DNA from: CAWJMN01 sp963844055
GTDB lineage: Bacteria; Planctomycetota; Planctomycetia; Pirellulales; Pirellulaceae
Length of the DNA stretch: 64,000 bases
NCBI GenBank assembly: GCA_963844055.1
Contig: CAWJMN010000001.1
Location: 2,852,001-2,916,000 of the forward strand
Direction of reading: 5' to 3'
Shown: positions 1 through 9,179 of the stretch, piece after piece
How the letters are laid out: every line of letters starts with the position of its first letter
Position numbering within the stretch: the stretch's first letter is position 1
The notes under the pieces: model-generated
Databases searched by the model: none
What the model saw: only the letters and a program-made list of their open reading frames with translations
What the model was told of the DNA's origin: nothing
Translations under genes and position numbers: made by a program

Positions 1-121
1 CTATCAAAACGTTAGGCCACCAGGCGAAAATCGTCAAGGGTGGGTCACCAACATTGCCGCATTCAAAGGGGATTTTACCGTGCTTTTCCGGCATGTATCC
101 CACTCATGCAATTTGCGGCAG

Positions 122-1549
122 TTAGACCTTTACCTCGGCCGACACGGCACCACTTGCGGCATACCGAGCCCGAATCGGGGCCACCACCTCTGCTACGAAA
201 TCATCGACCTGTTCGGGCGCACGTCCCACATACTGAGCAGAATCTAGCGCCGCCGAGAGATTCACATCCGAAAAGGCCGGATCGCGCGACAGTCGCTCTA
301 GCATGTCGTTGGGAAGCCCTTGTTGCTTCACAACCACGCCCGCATCCAAACTGTGCTGCCGAATTCGCTCGTGCAGTTCTTGCCGATCTCCACCCGCTTC
401 TACCGCCGCCATCAACAGGTTTTCGGTAGCCATAAATGGAAGCTCTTCCGCCAGATTCCGTGCAACAACCTTCGGATAGACCACCAAACCTGTGGCGATG
501 TTCTGAAGCAAAATCAGGATAGCATCAATCCCCAAAAACGCCTGCGGCAGCACAAGTCGACGATTGGCGCTGTCATCAAGTGTCCGCTCCATCCACTGCG
601 TCGCCACCGTTTGTGCAGCACTCGATTGCAGGCTCATAACAAACCGGGCCAAGGCACAAACTCGCTCGCTGCGCATGGGGTTTCGTTTATATGCCATCGC
701 CGAGGAGCCAATCTGATTGGCTTCAAACGGCTCTTCGACTTCCTTACGTGAAGCGAGAATCCGCAAGTCGGTCGCCATCTTATGGGCCGACTGGGCAACG
801 CCACTGAGCGCATCCACGATTTGCGAATCGATCTTCCGCGTGTAGGTCTGCCCAGAAACCGCTACCGTCTCCGCAAATCCCAGCTTTTCCGAAACCCGCT
901 TTTCAAGCTGCCGAACCTTCGCATGATCGCCATGAAACAGGGCTAAAAAGCTCGCCTGAGTACCCGTTGTTCCCTTCACACTTCGCGACTTCAGATGGGC
1001 GATCCGCATCTCCACATCTTGCAAATCCAGCACCAGATCATAAATCCACAGCGTGGCCCGCTTGCCAACCGTCGTCGGCTGGGCAGGTTGTAAATGCGTA
1101 TATCCCAGGCAGGCCATATCCCGGTATTTTTCGGCAAAAGTCGAAAGCAAATCAATTACCTTCGCCAGTCGCTTGGCCACCATTTGCAGCCCCTCGCGGA
1201 GCAAAATCAGATCCGTATTATCCGTGACGTAACAACTGGTCGCCCCCAGGTGGATAATCCCGCGCGCCTTCGGGCACAAATCTCCATACGTATGCACGTG
1301 GGCCATTACATCGTGTCGCAGGCTCTTCTCATACGTTGCCGCAACCTGAAAATCGATGTCGTGGATATGCTGCTTCAGCTCGTCGATTTGTTCCTGGGTG
1401 ATGGCAAGTCCAAGCTCACGTTCTGCCTCGGCCAGCACGATCCAAAGCTGTCGCCACGTACTAAACTTGCGCTGCTCACTCCACAATTGAGCCATCTCTG
1501 AAGAGCAGTAGCGCGAGATCAATGGATTTTCGTAGCGGTCGTGTGACAT
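122..1549 (-). CDS. purB: Adenylosuccinate lyase
   Basis: Cytosolic lyase of purine synthesis: it releases fumarate from adenylosuccinate and from SAICAR. The 475-residue product has the superfamily motifs: GYTHLQPAQPTT near residues 149-160 with the catalytic His, and the flexible signature loop SSAMAYKRNPMRSE near 282-295 with the catalytic Ser. Length is normal for the family. I start at the ATG at 1549 because homologues begin with a similar M-x-x-x-x-Y-x-x-P-L stretch; the frame is open 19 codons further upstream but those residues look non-coding. It is a single gene with no partner on its strand. Family certain, start fairly sure. Confidence 0.95.
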   Translation of the reverse strand: MSHDRYENPLISRYCSSEMAQLWSEQRKFSTWRQLWIVLAEAERELGLAITQEQIDELKQHIHDIDFQVAATYEKSLRHDVMAHVHTYGDLCPKARGIIHLGATSCYVTDNTDLILLREGLQMVAKRLAKVIDLLSTFAEKYRDMACLGYTHLQPAQPTTVGKRATLWIYDLVLDLQDVEMRIAHLKSRSVKGTTGTQASFLALFHGDHAKVRQLEKRVSEKLGFAETVAVSGQTYTRKIDSQIVDALSGVAQSAHKMATDLRILASRKEVEEPFEANQIGSSAMAYKRNPMRSERVCALARFVMSLQSSAAQTVATQWMERTLDDSANRRLVLPQAFLGIDAILILLQNIATGLVVYPKVVARNLAEELPFMATENLLMAAVEAGGDRQELHERIRQHSLDAGVVVKQQGLPNDMLERLSRDPAFSDVNLSAALDSAQYVGRAPEQVDDFVAEVVAPIRARYAASGAVSAEVKV

Positions 1550-1884
1550 CCCCAAAGGCTTTCCCAAAAAAGACTGCGCTAAATGTATCGCCTGTGCGGG
1601 CTCCACAAAATTTGGAGCAAGTCCCGTAGCGAAACCTTGATTTTACGGGACGATTCGCTCCTTCGTTAGGGGGTCTGCTAGGTGCAATTTCTCGAAGAAA
1701 GGGACTCATCCCCGAGATCTTCACCCACCTTTTTTTCCCCACTGACTTGGCCCTGGGGGGCCAGACCTTTATCATTTCGGGGAGTCTTGCCGAATTACCT
1801 CTCCCACATGGCAGCTCGGCATCAGCATAAACTGGTAGGTGAATAAGCGTTTTGTAGCTCCCATGCCGTAGAGGATGCATCCCT
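1550..1884. other. Intergenic, divergent purB / SAM-domain gene
   Basis: About 335 bases between two divergent genes, so promoters for both must lie here. I see a T-rich stretch near 1729-1737 and a short GC-rich inverted repeat near 1747-1764, but no convincing -35/-10 pair and no riboswitch motif. A minus-strand open frame across it looks like a shadow. Confidence 0.4.
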
Positions 1885-2172
1885 GTGTCAGGCAAAGTTA
1901 CTGGAAAAGTCACTGGTTACACACCCAGTGGCAACTTGATCACTAGCATCACGACTGCTCAACTGGCCGCTGCTCCTCGAGATCAGTCCACGTCCGTCCG
2001 CTGCGACGAACACGAGACCGTTGGCCTTTTTACTGCCGACCACAAGGAGCCGGACTTCACCTTCTTGGCGTTATTGGCCGAAGACGGTTTTCTCCAAATG
2101 GTGATCGTTGGCGAAAGTGCCAAAGCGATGTTAGGGTTGCGGATCGGTGATCCAGTAACCGTTTCTTGGTAG
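1885..2172 (+). CDS. Stand-alone SAM-hydroxide adenosyltransferase C-terminal domain protein
   Basis: A 95-residue protein resembling only the C-terminal beta-barrel domain of the SAM hydroxide adenosyltransferase/chlorinase family (DUF62). The signs are the GNLITSIT stretch near residue 17 (the family has GN-x-[IV]-TNI), and an ending with a GESAKAMLGL stretch and a final G-D-x-V. The catalytic N-terminal domain, which supplies most of the SAM pocket, is absent both from this ORF and from the upstream DNA. The start is a GTG with a GAGG ribosome site about ten bases upstream; nearby ATGs are out of frame. It runs in the same direction as bioA, 37 bases before the bioA start. BioA uses SAM as amino donor, which is suggestive only. 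Domain call is from pattern; function unknown. Confidence 0.65.
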   Translation: MSGKVTGKVTGYTPSGNLITSITTAQLAAAPRDQSTSVRCDEHETVGLFTADHKEPDFTFLALLAEDGFLQMVIVGESAKAMLGLRIGDPVTVSW

Positions 2173-2209
2173 ATTGCCCCGCACGGGCGTTAGGCTTGCA
2201 GTTTCCATT

Positions 2210-3577
2210 ATGAGTTTGCCGTCAGATTTTGCAGAACTAGCCCGTTGGGACCGTGAGATCGTCTGGCATGCCTTTTCGCAGATGGCCGAATACGAGCCTC
2301 TCTTCATTGATCGCGCGGAAGGTTGCGAACTAATCACCGTAGAAGGCCAGCGGCTGATTGATGGTGTCAGCAGCCTTTGGTGCAATGTGCACGGCCATCG
2401 ACACCCTCATCTCGACGCCGCGATCATTGAACAACTCCAAAAGGTGGCGCATGTCACGCTGCTTGGCATGTCTCATCCAACCACCGTTCGGCTGGCCAAG
2501 CGGCTAACGGAAGTTGCCCCGGATGGTTTGCAGCACGTCTTCTTTTCCGATAGCGGCGCTTCGGCCGTCGAGGTCGCGCTAAAGATGGCGTTTCAATACT
2601 GGCGACAGTGCGAAACGCCGCAACCCCAAAAAACAAAGTACCTCGCCTTTGAAAGCGCCTACCACGGCGATACGCTCGGCAGCGTCAGCGTCGGTGGAGT
2701 CGCCCGCTTTCACGAGATGTTTTCACCTCTCTTGTTCGAAGTGATTCGTGCGCCAGCCCCCAACGCCAGCCAACTTCCACCGGGTGTCGCACAGGCCGAC
2801 GCTGCCGGCTATTACTTATCCCAGGTCGAGCGTCTGTTAGCCGCTCACCATCATGAACTAGCCGCCATCGTGATTGAACCGCTCGTCCAAGCGGCCGCTG
2901 GAATGATTGTTCACCCCGAAGGCTTTTTGCGAGGCCTTGCCGCGCTTGCCAAGAAGTACAACGTCCTTTTGATTGCTGATGAAGTCGCCGTTGGGATGGG
3001 CAGAACCGGCACCCTTTTCGCCTGCGAAAAAGAAGGGGTCTCTCCCGACTTCCTATGTCTGGCCAAAGGTCTTACTGGGGGCTATTTGCCATTGGCCGCT
3101 ACGCTAACGAAGACGTTTGTCTGGAATGCATTCCTAGGAACCTATGCATCCTCTCGCACTTTCTTTCATGGCCACACGTACGGCGGAAACCCACTTGGAG
3201 CGGCCGTCGCACTAGCAACGCTCGAAGTTTTTGAACAAGAACAAACGCTCAAGCACCTCGTTCCAAAGATCCATCGGCTAGGCGAACATTTACAGCGACT
3301 ATCGCAGCACCCACACGTCAAAAGCGTGCGCCAATGCGGACTATTGGCAGGCATTGAACTCGTCAAAGATAAGAGTACCGGCGAAGGCTACCCCTGGGAA
3401 GAAAAACGGGGTATTCGCGCGTGCCAGTTCGCCATGTCACAGGGCGTTTGGCTAAGGCCGCTCGGCAATATTCTGGTAATCATGCCACCGCTGGCCATCT
3501 CCATTCCACAGATCGACAAAATCTGCGAAGCGGTGGAGCAGGGCATTGAACATGTAACCAAGCCCGAGGCCAACTAG
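2210..3577 (+). CDS. bioA: Adenosylmethionine-8-amino-7-oxononanoate aminotransferase
   Basis: PLP class III aminotransferase making 7,8-diaminononanoate (DAPA) in biotin synthesis, using SAM as amino donor. Visible features in the 455-residue product: the N-terminal W-H-A-F-S-Q motif typical of BioA, Y-H-G-D-T near 151, the D-E-V acidic residue near 257 that holds the pyridine nitrogen, and the PLP lysine in A-K-G-L-T-G-G near 286. The start is the ATG at 2210, giving MSLPSDFAEL; the frame is open upstream to 2174 but without a better start. No other bio gene lies in the window. It ends overlapping the stop of a convergent small gene by four bases. BioA rather than another class III enzyme is supported by the W-H-A-F-S-Q and S-L-W-C-N-V-H-G-H motifs. 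Confidence 0.92.
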   Translation: MSLPSDFAELARWDREIVWHAFSQMAEYEPLFIDRAEGCELITVEGQRLIDGVSSLWCNVHGHRHPHLDAAIIEQLQKVAHVTLLGMSHPTTVRLAKRLTEVAPDGLQHVFFSDSGASAVEVALKMAFQYWRQCETPQPQKTKYLAFESAYHGDTLGSVSVGGVARFHEMFSPLLFEVIRAPAPNASQLPPGVAQADAAGYYLSQVERLLAAHHHELAAIVIEPLVQAAAGMIVHPEGFLRGLAALAKKYNVLLIADEVAVGMGRTGTLFACEKEGVSPDFLCLAKGLTGGYLPLAATLTKTFVWNAFLGTYASSRTFFHGHTYGGNPLGAAVALATLEVFEQEQTLKHLVPKIHRLGEHLQRLSQHPHVKSVRQCGLLAGIELVKDKSTGEGYPWEEKRGIRACQFAMSQGVWLRPLGNILVIMPPLAISIPQIDKICEAVEQGIEHVTKPEAN

Positions 3578-3906
3578 CCCTGTAGGTCGAGCTGATTCCC
3601 CGATTCACCATGGGGATCTTTGCATGCTGGTTCAGACGCTGCCGATTCTTCAGACGCATCTGTTGATTCTGGCTGCTCTGAGGAACCGCTTCGCCCCATC
3701 AGTTGTCGTCCATCGGCGTCGCGATCGGTCGACTCCGAGAATTCATCCGTAGAGCCAATGCCGTTGGCCATCTCGGTCTTTATGTCAGCGGCCGTCTCGC
3801 GAGCATGGTTGGCTTGTTCATGCTGTGCCTTATCGACATCGGCCGTGCGCGTAGCGGATTGCGTACTGGCCAAACTTCCGAGCATTCCTAGCGGTCCAAC
3901 ACTCAT
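3574..3906 (-). CDS. Small charged hypothetical protein
   Basis: A 110-residue soluble protein I cannot assign to a family. It has a short Gly/Leu/Ser-rich N-terminus, then a hydrophilic helical stretch (A-D-V-D-K-A-Q-H-E-Q-A-N) and a Ser/Glu/Asp-rich tail with R-D-A-D-G-R-Q-L in the middle. No signal peptide, membrane segment or cysteine cluster beyond one Cys near the end. It is probably real: an A-A-G-G-A-G-A-A ribosome site lies a few bases before the ATG. My impression is that similar short proteins with an E-x-x-E-R-D-A-D-G-R motif occur in other planctomycetes, but I cannot check this. It sits downstream of the AsmA-like gene on the same strand, 85 bases away, and may be cotranscribed with it. 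Confidence 0.65.
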   Translation of the reverse strand: MSVGPLGMLGSLASTQSATRTADVDKAQHEQANHARETAADIKTEMANGIGSTDEFSESTDRDADGRQLMGRSGSSEQPESTDASEESAASEPACKDPHGESGNQLDLQG

Positions 3907-3991
3907 GATCTTCTCCTTGATTGAAAGAGAGGGATTTTCCTTCCGCCAAGTTGTACGCTCATGGTGCTTGAAACATCAAACACAACGATAT

Positions 3992-6900
3992 TTATCGATT
4001 CCATGGAACCCACGGCATTTTCCGAGTTGGGGCAGGGGGTGCTTTAGTGGTGGGCGGCTTGGAATTCAGCGCCGTCGACGCCGCACTTGCCGGCACATTT
4101 GTGGATGAGGGTAATTCGGCCGTACCAGCTGCCAAAGGAGGCAAGCCCGTCGTATCGGGGCGTGCTGCCAATTCGGGGAACAAGAGCTGCATTCGCTCGT
4201 TCAATCGCGGGAAAACTTGCTTGCTAAAACGTGGATCATCAATGGTCCCTGTTACTTCAATCAGCATCAATTGCCGTCCGGCTTCACCAATCCAGGGCCG
4301 CATTATCGGCAACTGCCGATCTTCTCGCGCGAGCTGCGTATAGAACTTTAGATCGACCTCACGATGGCGACTAATCCGTCCCTTTCCTTTCAGACCAATC
4401 GTTTCACCGCTTAGATCGAAGTCCTTAAACGCCAGGTCTTCGCCCTCAATATCGAAGTTCATCGTGCTATTCGTAAAGGCAGAACGCTCAGGCCGCTGAA
4501 TACTAAGAATCTTGAGCATCGAAACCATGGCTGGTAACTCGTAGATATCCGCTTCAATCAAGCGAACCTTACCACTTCCACGCCAAGTATGTGTTCCTGC
4601 AGCTGTGCCGGATAGGGCGATCGATCCAAACACCTTTCCAGTCAAACCCGTTTGCCTTGGAGCGAAATCCTTCATGATTGCTTGCAAGTCAGCCCGTTCC
4701 ATGGTGGGATGAATTTCAAAATGCCCTTCTTCATCAAACTGCACTTCGCCATCCAAGGCGAGGTTGCCACCAAAGGCATACGCTTCCACTTGCCGCGGAA
4801 CAGGATCAGCAACATCCCCTTTGACCCACGCTCTTCGGCCCAGCAACAGGCGTTTGTTGTCGATCCAGATCGGCCCGCGCATATGTTGCAATTGAACACC
4901 ACGGACCATGGCTGATTCAACTTGCAGCTCTCCCCGACAATAGATGTTTTGGCTGTCGCTCTCACCGAAGACGGCAAGCTGACCAAAGATATGCTCCACT
5001 GCAGTACCCAGCAGGAGCCGGCCGTTGTCCATATCCAGCTTTAAATTCCAGTCCAGAATGGGCTGTGCATTGCTTTCGTCCGACATCTGCACGCCGAATC
5101 GGCCGGACATGTTAACCGGATCGACAATTCCCACCTTCACCAGCGCATTACTTAGCCCCTCAGGCAATGCTGCAATAAGGTCGTTATCCAAAATCACGCG
5201 ATCGGCATTCACCTGCTTAAGGTCTAACCGCCAACCACCACGCGGATTTACGCGGCAAGATCCTGCCCCCGAGACTGCCGATGCACCATGGCGGGCCTTG
5301 AGGTCCGTCATGTCCAAAATGCCATCTCGATAATGGAACGTGCCCGTCAAATCTTCCAGCCGATAGCGGAACCAAACCGGTTCGATCGAAAGCGAGCTAC
5401 CTGCCACCACATCATCTTGCTTGGCGTCAATCTCTAGCGATGTCGTATGCTCGGTTGGATTAAACATCAGCCGCACTTTCACCCAGTCGATGGCTCCACG
5501 CGGGCGAAGGTTCGTCCACAACTGCTGAATGCCTGGTGTTAGCGCCAAACGCAACTCTTCTTCGATCGGAAGGTTCGTTCCCATGATCTCCAAAAGCAGC
5601 TGGTTGCCGTCGATTGCTTTAGGATTCCAATAGCCCGCGCCGGTTAAGTCGGCCGTATCGTTTCGCCCCTTCAGATCACGAAACTCCCAATGCCCATCTT
5701 GCATGTGGGCGGAACCGGTCAGCTTGTCGATGGGATAGCGAAACTTATCATGATTGATTGACATCTCATGAAAATGAATCACTAGCCGACGATGCTCTTG
5801 CATATCTCCTTCGCTGCGAGAGAGACGGCCATAAACCGAGAAGTCTCCCTTAGGATGAAATGCACGCACAACTCGCTGCGCCTTTTCATCTAGCGCCGCG
5901 ACCAGATTCTCTTCAACTTGCAGGTTGCCTTCACTCTGAATTTCGACCTTGCCCGTGTAGTTCGGCCCGGGATGATTGACATCAACCCAGCACTTGATCC
6001 CTTGTCCCTCGGCCATGAATCGCAAACGGGCTGTCAAAACATCGTCGCGAAGCTCGATGTCTCCCGTTCCTTCACGCACACGATAGGGAAGCTTGTCATA
6101 CATGACCGAGAGGTTCGTGCACTGCACTTTGATTTCAGGAATCCATTCGGACCCGTTATAATCGAGCCGTGCTCGCAGATTCACTTCGCCTTGTGGCGAA
6201 AACTTTTCCCATACTCCCCGCACGGCGACCGGAAGCGACGTCACAGGAAATCGGTCTAGGTTCAATTGGCGGGCGTCAACATTAATGACCATGGGGCTAC
6301 AGTCACCAAAGCCCAAGAGATGCGCATTGAGCCCGATCCGAGCTCCTCCACATCGTGCCGAAAGTGATTCAATTCGCAGGCCATCTTGATCGCAATGCAC
6401 CTTTCCTTGCACATCTGTCAAGGGTTCTGGCAAACGTCCATCATCTACGCGCCCTTCAGAAATCTCACCATCAATGGCGAACTTCAGCGGCAGCAGTGAC
6501 TTGCCGTCGGCCGTCTTTCCCTCCTGAGAGATATTGAACGTAAAATGCGACCGCCCTTGAACCGAGGAAAGCGGCTCAACCATCGAAGAGATCTCGCGGG
6601 GGAGGGCGGCTCTCAATCGTGGATTGAATTCAAACCCATCGACTTCCCCTTGAATACGGAATTGACCACTTTCCGGATCAATCTCGCCCAGGAGCGTCAC
6701 TCCCTGTAAGTGATCGCCCGAGAACTTCCCTTGCACGTGCATGCAATTGGCAAGTCGTTTGACTCCAGACGCTGGTGGAGTCATGTTTTCATCGGGCGTT
6801 AACACCAGTTCCAATTGACGAAGTGACAGCGTTCCGGACTTTGCCTGGCGAGCATCAATCACTTCCACTTCTGCGTCTGAGACCATGACCACCGGTCGCG

Positions 6901-7375
6901 GACCTGTGGAAGCGGGCAGCGGCAGAAGATTGCTGATACACCAAACCCCGTTCACTTTGCGTTCTGCACGCACGCGAACGCGATGTAGGTCTAATCGTGT
7001 CACCACGGGGGGCTGAGTGATGAAGTCAGGAAGCCGCGTATCGCAGGTGGCAAAGATTTCATCCACCGAAAACAGCAAAGCACCTACTTCACCTTGCGGA
7101 GCACCTTCCGAAATCGATACGCCGCGAAGTTCTACGCCACGTCCTTCGATTCGTCGCGCGGACTTCACATGAATATCCAGCCCTGGGTAACTTGCGCGAA
7201 GCGATTGTTCGGTCCGTACGCGAATCTCTTCATTGAGTCGATCAAAGCCATAGTGCTTAAGCACCAATAGGCCGATCATGATCAGCAGTGCAATCACCAG
7301 CAAACGCTTCATTTCGCGCAGCAGCTTCTCGCCGAAGCTGAGCTGAGGTCGAAGTGGTGTTTGCGTGGCTTCCAT
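3992..7375 (-). CDS. AsmA-like envelope protein
   Basis: A 1127-residue protein with a single membrane segment near residues 24-40 followed by one very long, beta-rich extracytoplasmic part. The C-terminal 200 residues match the AsmA-like C-terminal region: a G-x-x-x-L-S-G start, then L-x-E-A-D-I-Y-x-L-P, then a G-E-x-x-x-L-K-G-K-G-R-I-S core. The family (AsmA, YhdP, TamB relatives) forms hydrophobic-groove bridges thought to carry phospholipid between inner and outer membrane. The extreme C-terminus is Pro/Ala/Thr-rich and low complexity. It lies just downstream of the glycosyltransferase (45-base gap), so the two may form an envelope operon. Function by family only. Confidence 0.8.
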   Translation of the reverse strand: MEATQTPLRPQLSFGEKLLREMKRLLVIALLIMIGLLVLKHYGFDRLNEEIRVRTEQSLRASYPGLDIHVKSARRIEGRGVELRGVSISEGAPQGEVGALLFSVDEIFATCDTRLPDFITQPPVVTRLDLHRVRVRAERKVNGVWCISNLLPLPASTGPRPVVMVSDAEVEVIDARQAKSGTLSLRQLELVLTPDENMTPPASGVKRLANCMHVQGKFSGDHLQGVTLLGEIDPESGQFRIQGEVDGFEFNPRLRAALPREISSMVEPLSSVQGRSHFTFNISQEGKTADGKSLLPLKFAIDGEISEGRVDDGRLPEPLTDVQGKVHCDQDGLRIESLSARCGGARIGLNAHLLGFGDCSPMVINVDARQLNLDRFPVTSLPVAVRGVWEKFSPQGEVNLRARLDYNGSEWIPEIKVQCTNLSVMYDKLPYRVREGTGDIELRDDVLTARLRFMAEGQGIKCWVDVNHPGPNYTGKVEIQSEGNLQVEENLVAALDEKAQRVVRAFHPKGDFSVYGRLSRSEGDMQEHRRLVIHFHEMSINHDKFRYPIDKLTGSAHMQDGHWEFRDLKGRNDTADLTGAGYWNPKAIDGNQLLLEIMGTNLPIEEELRLALTPGIQQLWTNLRPRGAIDWVKVRLMFNPTEHTTSLEIDAKQDDVVAGSSLSIEPVWFRYRLEDLTGTFHYRDGILDMTDLKARHGASAVSGAGSCRVNPRGGWRLDLKQVNADRVILDNDLIAALPEGLSNALVKVGIVDPVNMSGRFGVQMSDESNAQPILDWNLKLDMDNGRLLLGTAVEHIFGQLAVFGESDSQNIYCRGELQVESAMVRGVQLQHMRGPIWIDNKRLLLGRRAWVKGDVADPVPRQVEAYAFGGNLALDGEVQFDEEGHFEIHPTMERADLQAIMKDFAPRQTGLTGKVFGSIALSGTAAGTHTWRGSGKVRLIEADIYELPAMVSMLKILSIQRPERSAFTNSTMNFDIEGEDLAFKDFDLSGETIGLKGKGRISRHREVDLKFYTQLAREDRQLPIMRPWIGEAGRQLMLIEVTGTIDDPRFSKQVFPRLNERMQLLFPELAARPDTTGLPPLAAGTAELPSSTNVPASAASTALNSKPPTTKAPPAPTRKMPWVPWNR

Positions 7376-7420
7376 ACCGAACTAACTCAAATTAAAAATG
7401 AACGTGTATTGACAAGGTGG

Positions 7421-8743
7421 TTACGAAACTTCAGCAGACTTAAAAAGATCACGACGCGAATCAATAACATGCCCCGCAAGGGCCCAAGCGGCCAAAACCA
7501 TCAGGGGCAACAAGGCCGGCTGTCGATAGCGGATTGAACTAACAAAAATCGTGTGCAAGCTTGTGAAGTAAAGCGCGGGCAAGATGCAGGCCCAAAACCA
7601 GGGCGAACTTGACCAAACGGCCTTACCAACCACTTTCTGAATTCCCCAAGCGACCGCCAACATCAAAGGGATGTAGCAAACAAACAGGACAACGCTCACC
7701 TTCAGGCTGCGGAACTCGCCCGCATTGGGCCAAGGCGCCCACATCCGCTGCAACTTGATCCACCACAACTGAAGCACTTGCCCCATGTGCCCTCGGGCCC
7801 AAGCTACCGAGGCATCTCGCATCCGCTGATCGAGCCGATCTTCAAAGATCCCTGAAAGAGATTTACCCGCAGCCAAGTCAGCCGCGTCGGCCGCATGTTG
7901 CTGCTGACGAAACTCTTCGACAAATCGCATGTCACTGGCGCCGGTTGCCGTTGGGGAAAGTCCATCGTAAAGACTGGCTCCCACTTGTAAGCTCGTCGGC
8001 ACCCAGCGTCCTGCGATGGAGTAGTTTCGAACCCACCACGGCAGCATGACTAGCGATTGCCCCAGAACCAGCAAGATCGCAACCAGCAACTGCCACTTGC
8101 GGTCGCGCATCACAAGCAGACCGATGCCACACGAAAAAGGAGCAAACAACAGCCAACTTGGCCGACATAGTGTTGCTAGGCCGCCGGCGATTCCTGCACC
8201 AAAACCCAAGCAGGTGCCGTAGCGTCCTTGTCCACTTTTGAGTGCGAAGCTCCACGCCATCAAGTGAAGTAGCATCAATGGCACGAACGGAGCTTCACTC
8301 AATAGGAATACTCCTAGGCCAATCGCTTCCGGATGCAGAGCAGCAATTACTCCTGCGACCCAGGCGGCCCGAAGCCCAGCAAGATGTTTTGCCCAGACAA
8401 AGACCAGCGCTACCGAAATCGTTCCCAGGACGGCGGAAAGCAAACGAGCGGCAATCATTTTGCTCGAAGGGCTGGCCTGCGGTCCCAGCAGCCGAAACGT
8501 GCAACCTAGAAGCAGGGGGTAGCCAGGCGTCCGAAAAATGCGTTGTTCGGACGATTGATATTCATAAGGACGGCCTGCGGCGATGTCCTCGGCCAGCTCC
8601 CAATAGCCGTCACTATCGGGAAATCCAAATCGCTGACCTTCGGGAAGTCTGGATTGCCACCAAGCACTTGCGAACAGGCGGACCACTAGCGCAACCAGCA
8701 ACAAGCCGGCGAGTGTCCAATGAGGTCGCAAATGCTCAAGCAT
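7421..8743 (-). CDS. GT39/ArnT-like membrane glycosyltransferase
   Basis: A 440-residue polytopic membrane protein with roughly eight to ten hydrophobic segments. After the first segment comes a periplasmic loop with G-F-P-D-S-D-G-Y-W-E-L-A and then R-T-P-G-Y-P-L-L-L, the arrangement of the dolichyl-phosphate-mannose-protein mannosyltransferase/ArnT superfamily, where the acidic residue in the first loop is catalytic. Such enzymes move a sugar from a polyprenyl-phosphate donor to protein or lipid. The acceptor cannot be told. It is divergent from the MFS gene and precedes the AsmA-like gene in a likely two- or three-gene unit. It is somewhat short for the family, as many planctomycete members are. 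Confidence 0.75.
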   Translation of the reverse strand: MLEHLRPHWTLAGLLLVALVVRLFASAWWQSRLPEGQRFGFPDSDGYWELAEDIAAGRPYEYQSSEQRIFRTPGYPLLLGCTFRLLGPQASPSSKMIAARLLSAVLGTISVALVFVWAKHLAGLRAAWVAGVIAALHPEAIGLGVFLLSEAPFVPLMLLHLMAWSFALKSGQGRYGTCLGFGAGIAGGLATLCRPSWLLFAPFSCGIGLLVMRDRKWQLLVAILLVLGQSLVMLPWWVRNYSIAGRWVPTSLQVGASLYDGLSPTATGASDMRFVEEFRQQQHAADAADLAAGKSLSGIFEDRLDQRMRDASVAWARGHMGQVLQLWWIKLQRMWAPWPNAGEFRSLKVSVVLFVCYIPLMLAVAWGIQKVVGKAVWSSSPWFWACILPALYFTSLHTIFVSSIRYRQPALLPLMVLAAWALAGHVIDSRRDLFKSAEVS

Positions 8744-8981
8744 GGGTCATCCTTGACCAGACTCGCATTTCAGAAGTATTACCGACTAGCCCAGAATCCG
8801 TTGCTGAACCAAGGAAGAGCGTTGAAAAACCGCACTTTTCCGATGCAGAATTTACGCGGAAACCGGGTAACGGGTCAATAGAAAAGGGAGGCAAACTACC
8901 CGGCACCGACAAAGCAGGCAAAACAGGCGATTTAAATCAGCCGCGAAGGCTAGTGAGGCCTTGGAAAACCAGGGGAAATCG

Positions 8982-9009
8982 TTTACAAGCCCCATAGATT
9001 CGCTATACT
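8982..9009 (+). promoter_or_regulatory. Sigma70-like promoter for the MFS gene
   Basis: TTTACA at 8982-8987 and TATACT at 9004-9009 with a 16-base spacer, each one base from consensus. It points at the MFS transporter and leaves a leader of about 165 bases before the ATG at 9180. It sits in a 436-base divergent region (8744-9179) that holds nothing else I recognise. Confidence 0.5.
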
Positions 9010-9179
9010 GCTCCCTTCGTAACGACAGCACTACCACCATGACCACCCTAGCGGACGGCATTTTTCCCTTGCGAAAATTGTCGCTGTTGCCGGGTGGGCG
9101 TGACCAGACGTGTCACGACGCTTGCGATAATTGGGACATTACATCCAAGAACCTTTATAGAACACAAAGTGAAGATCGT

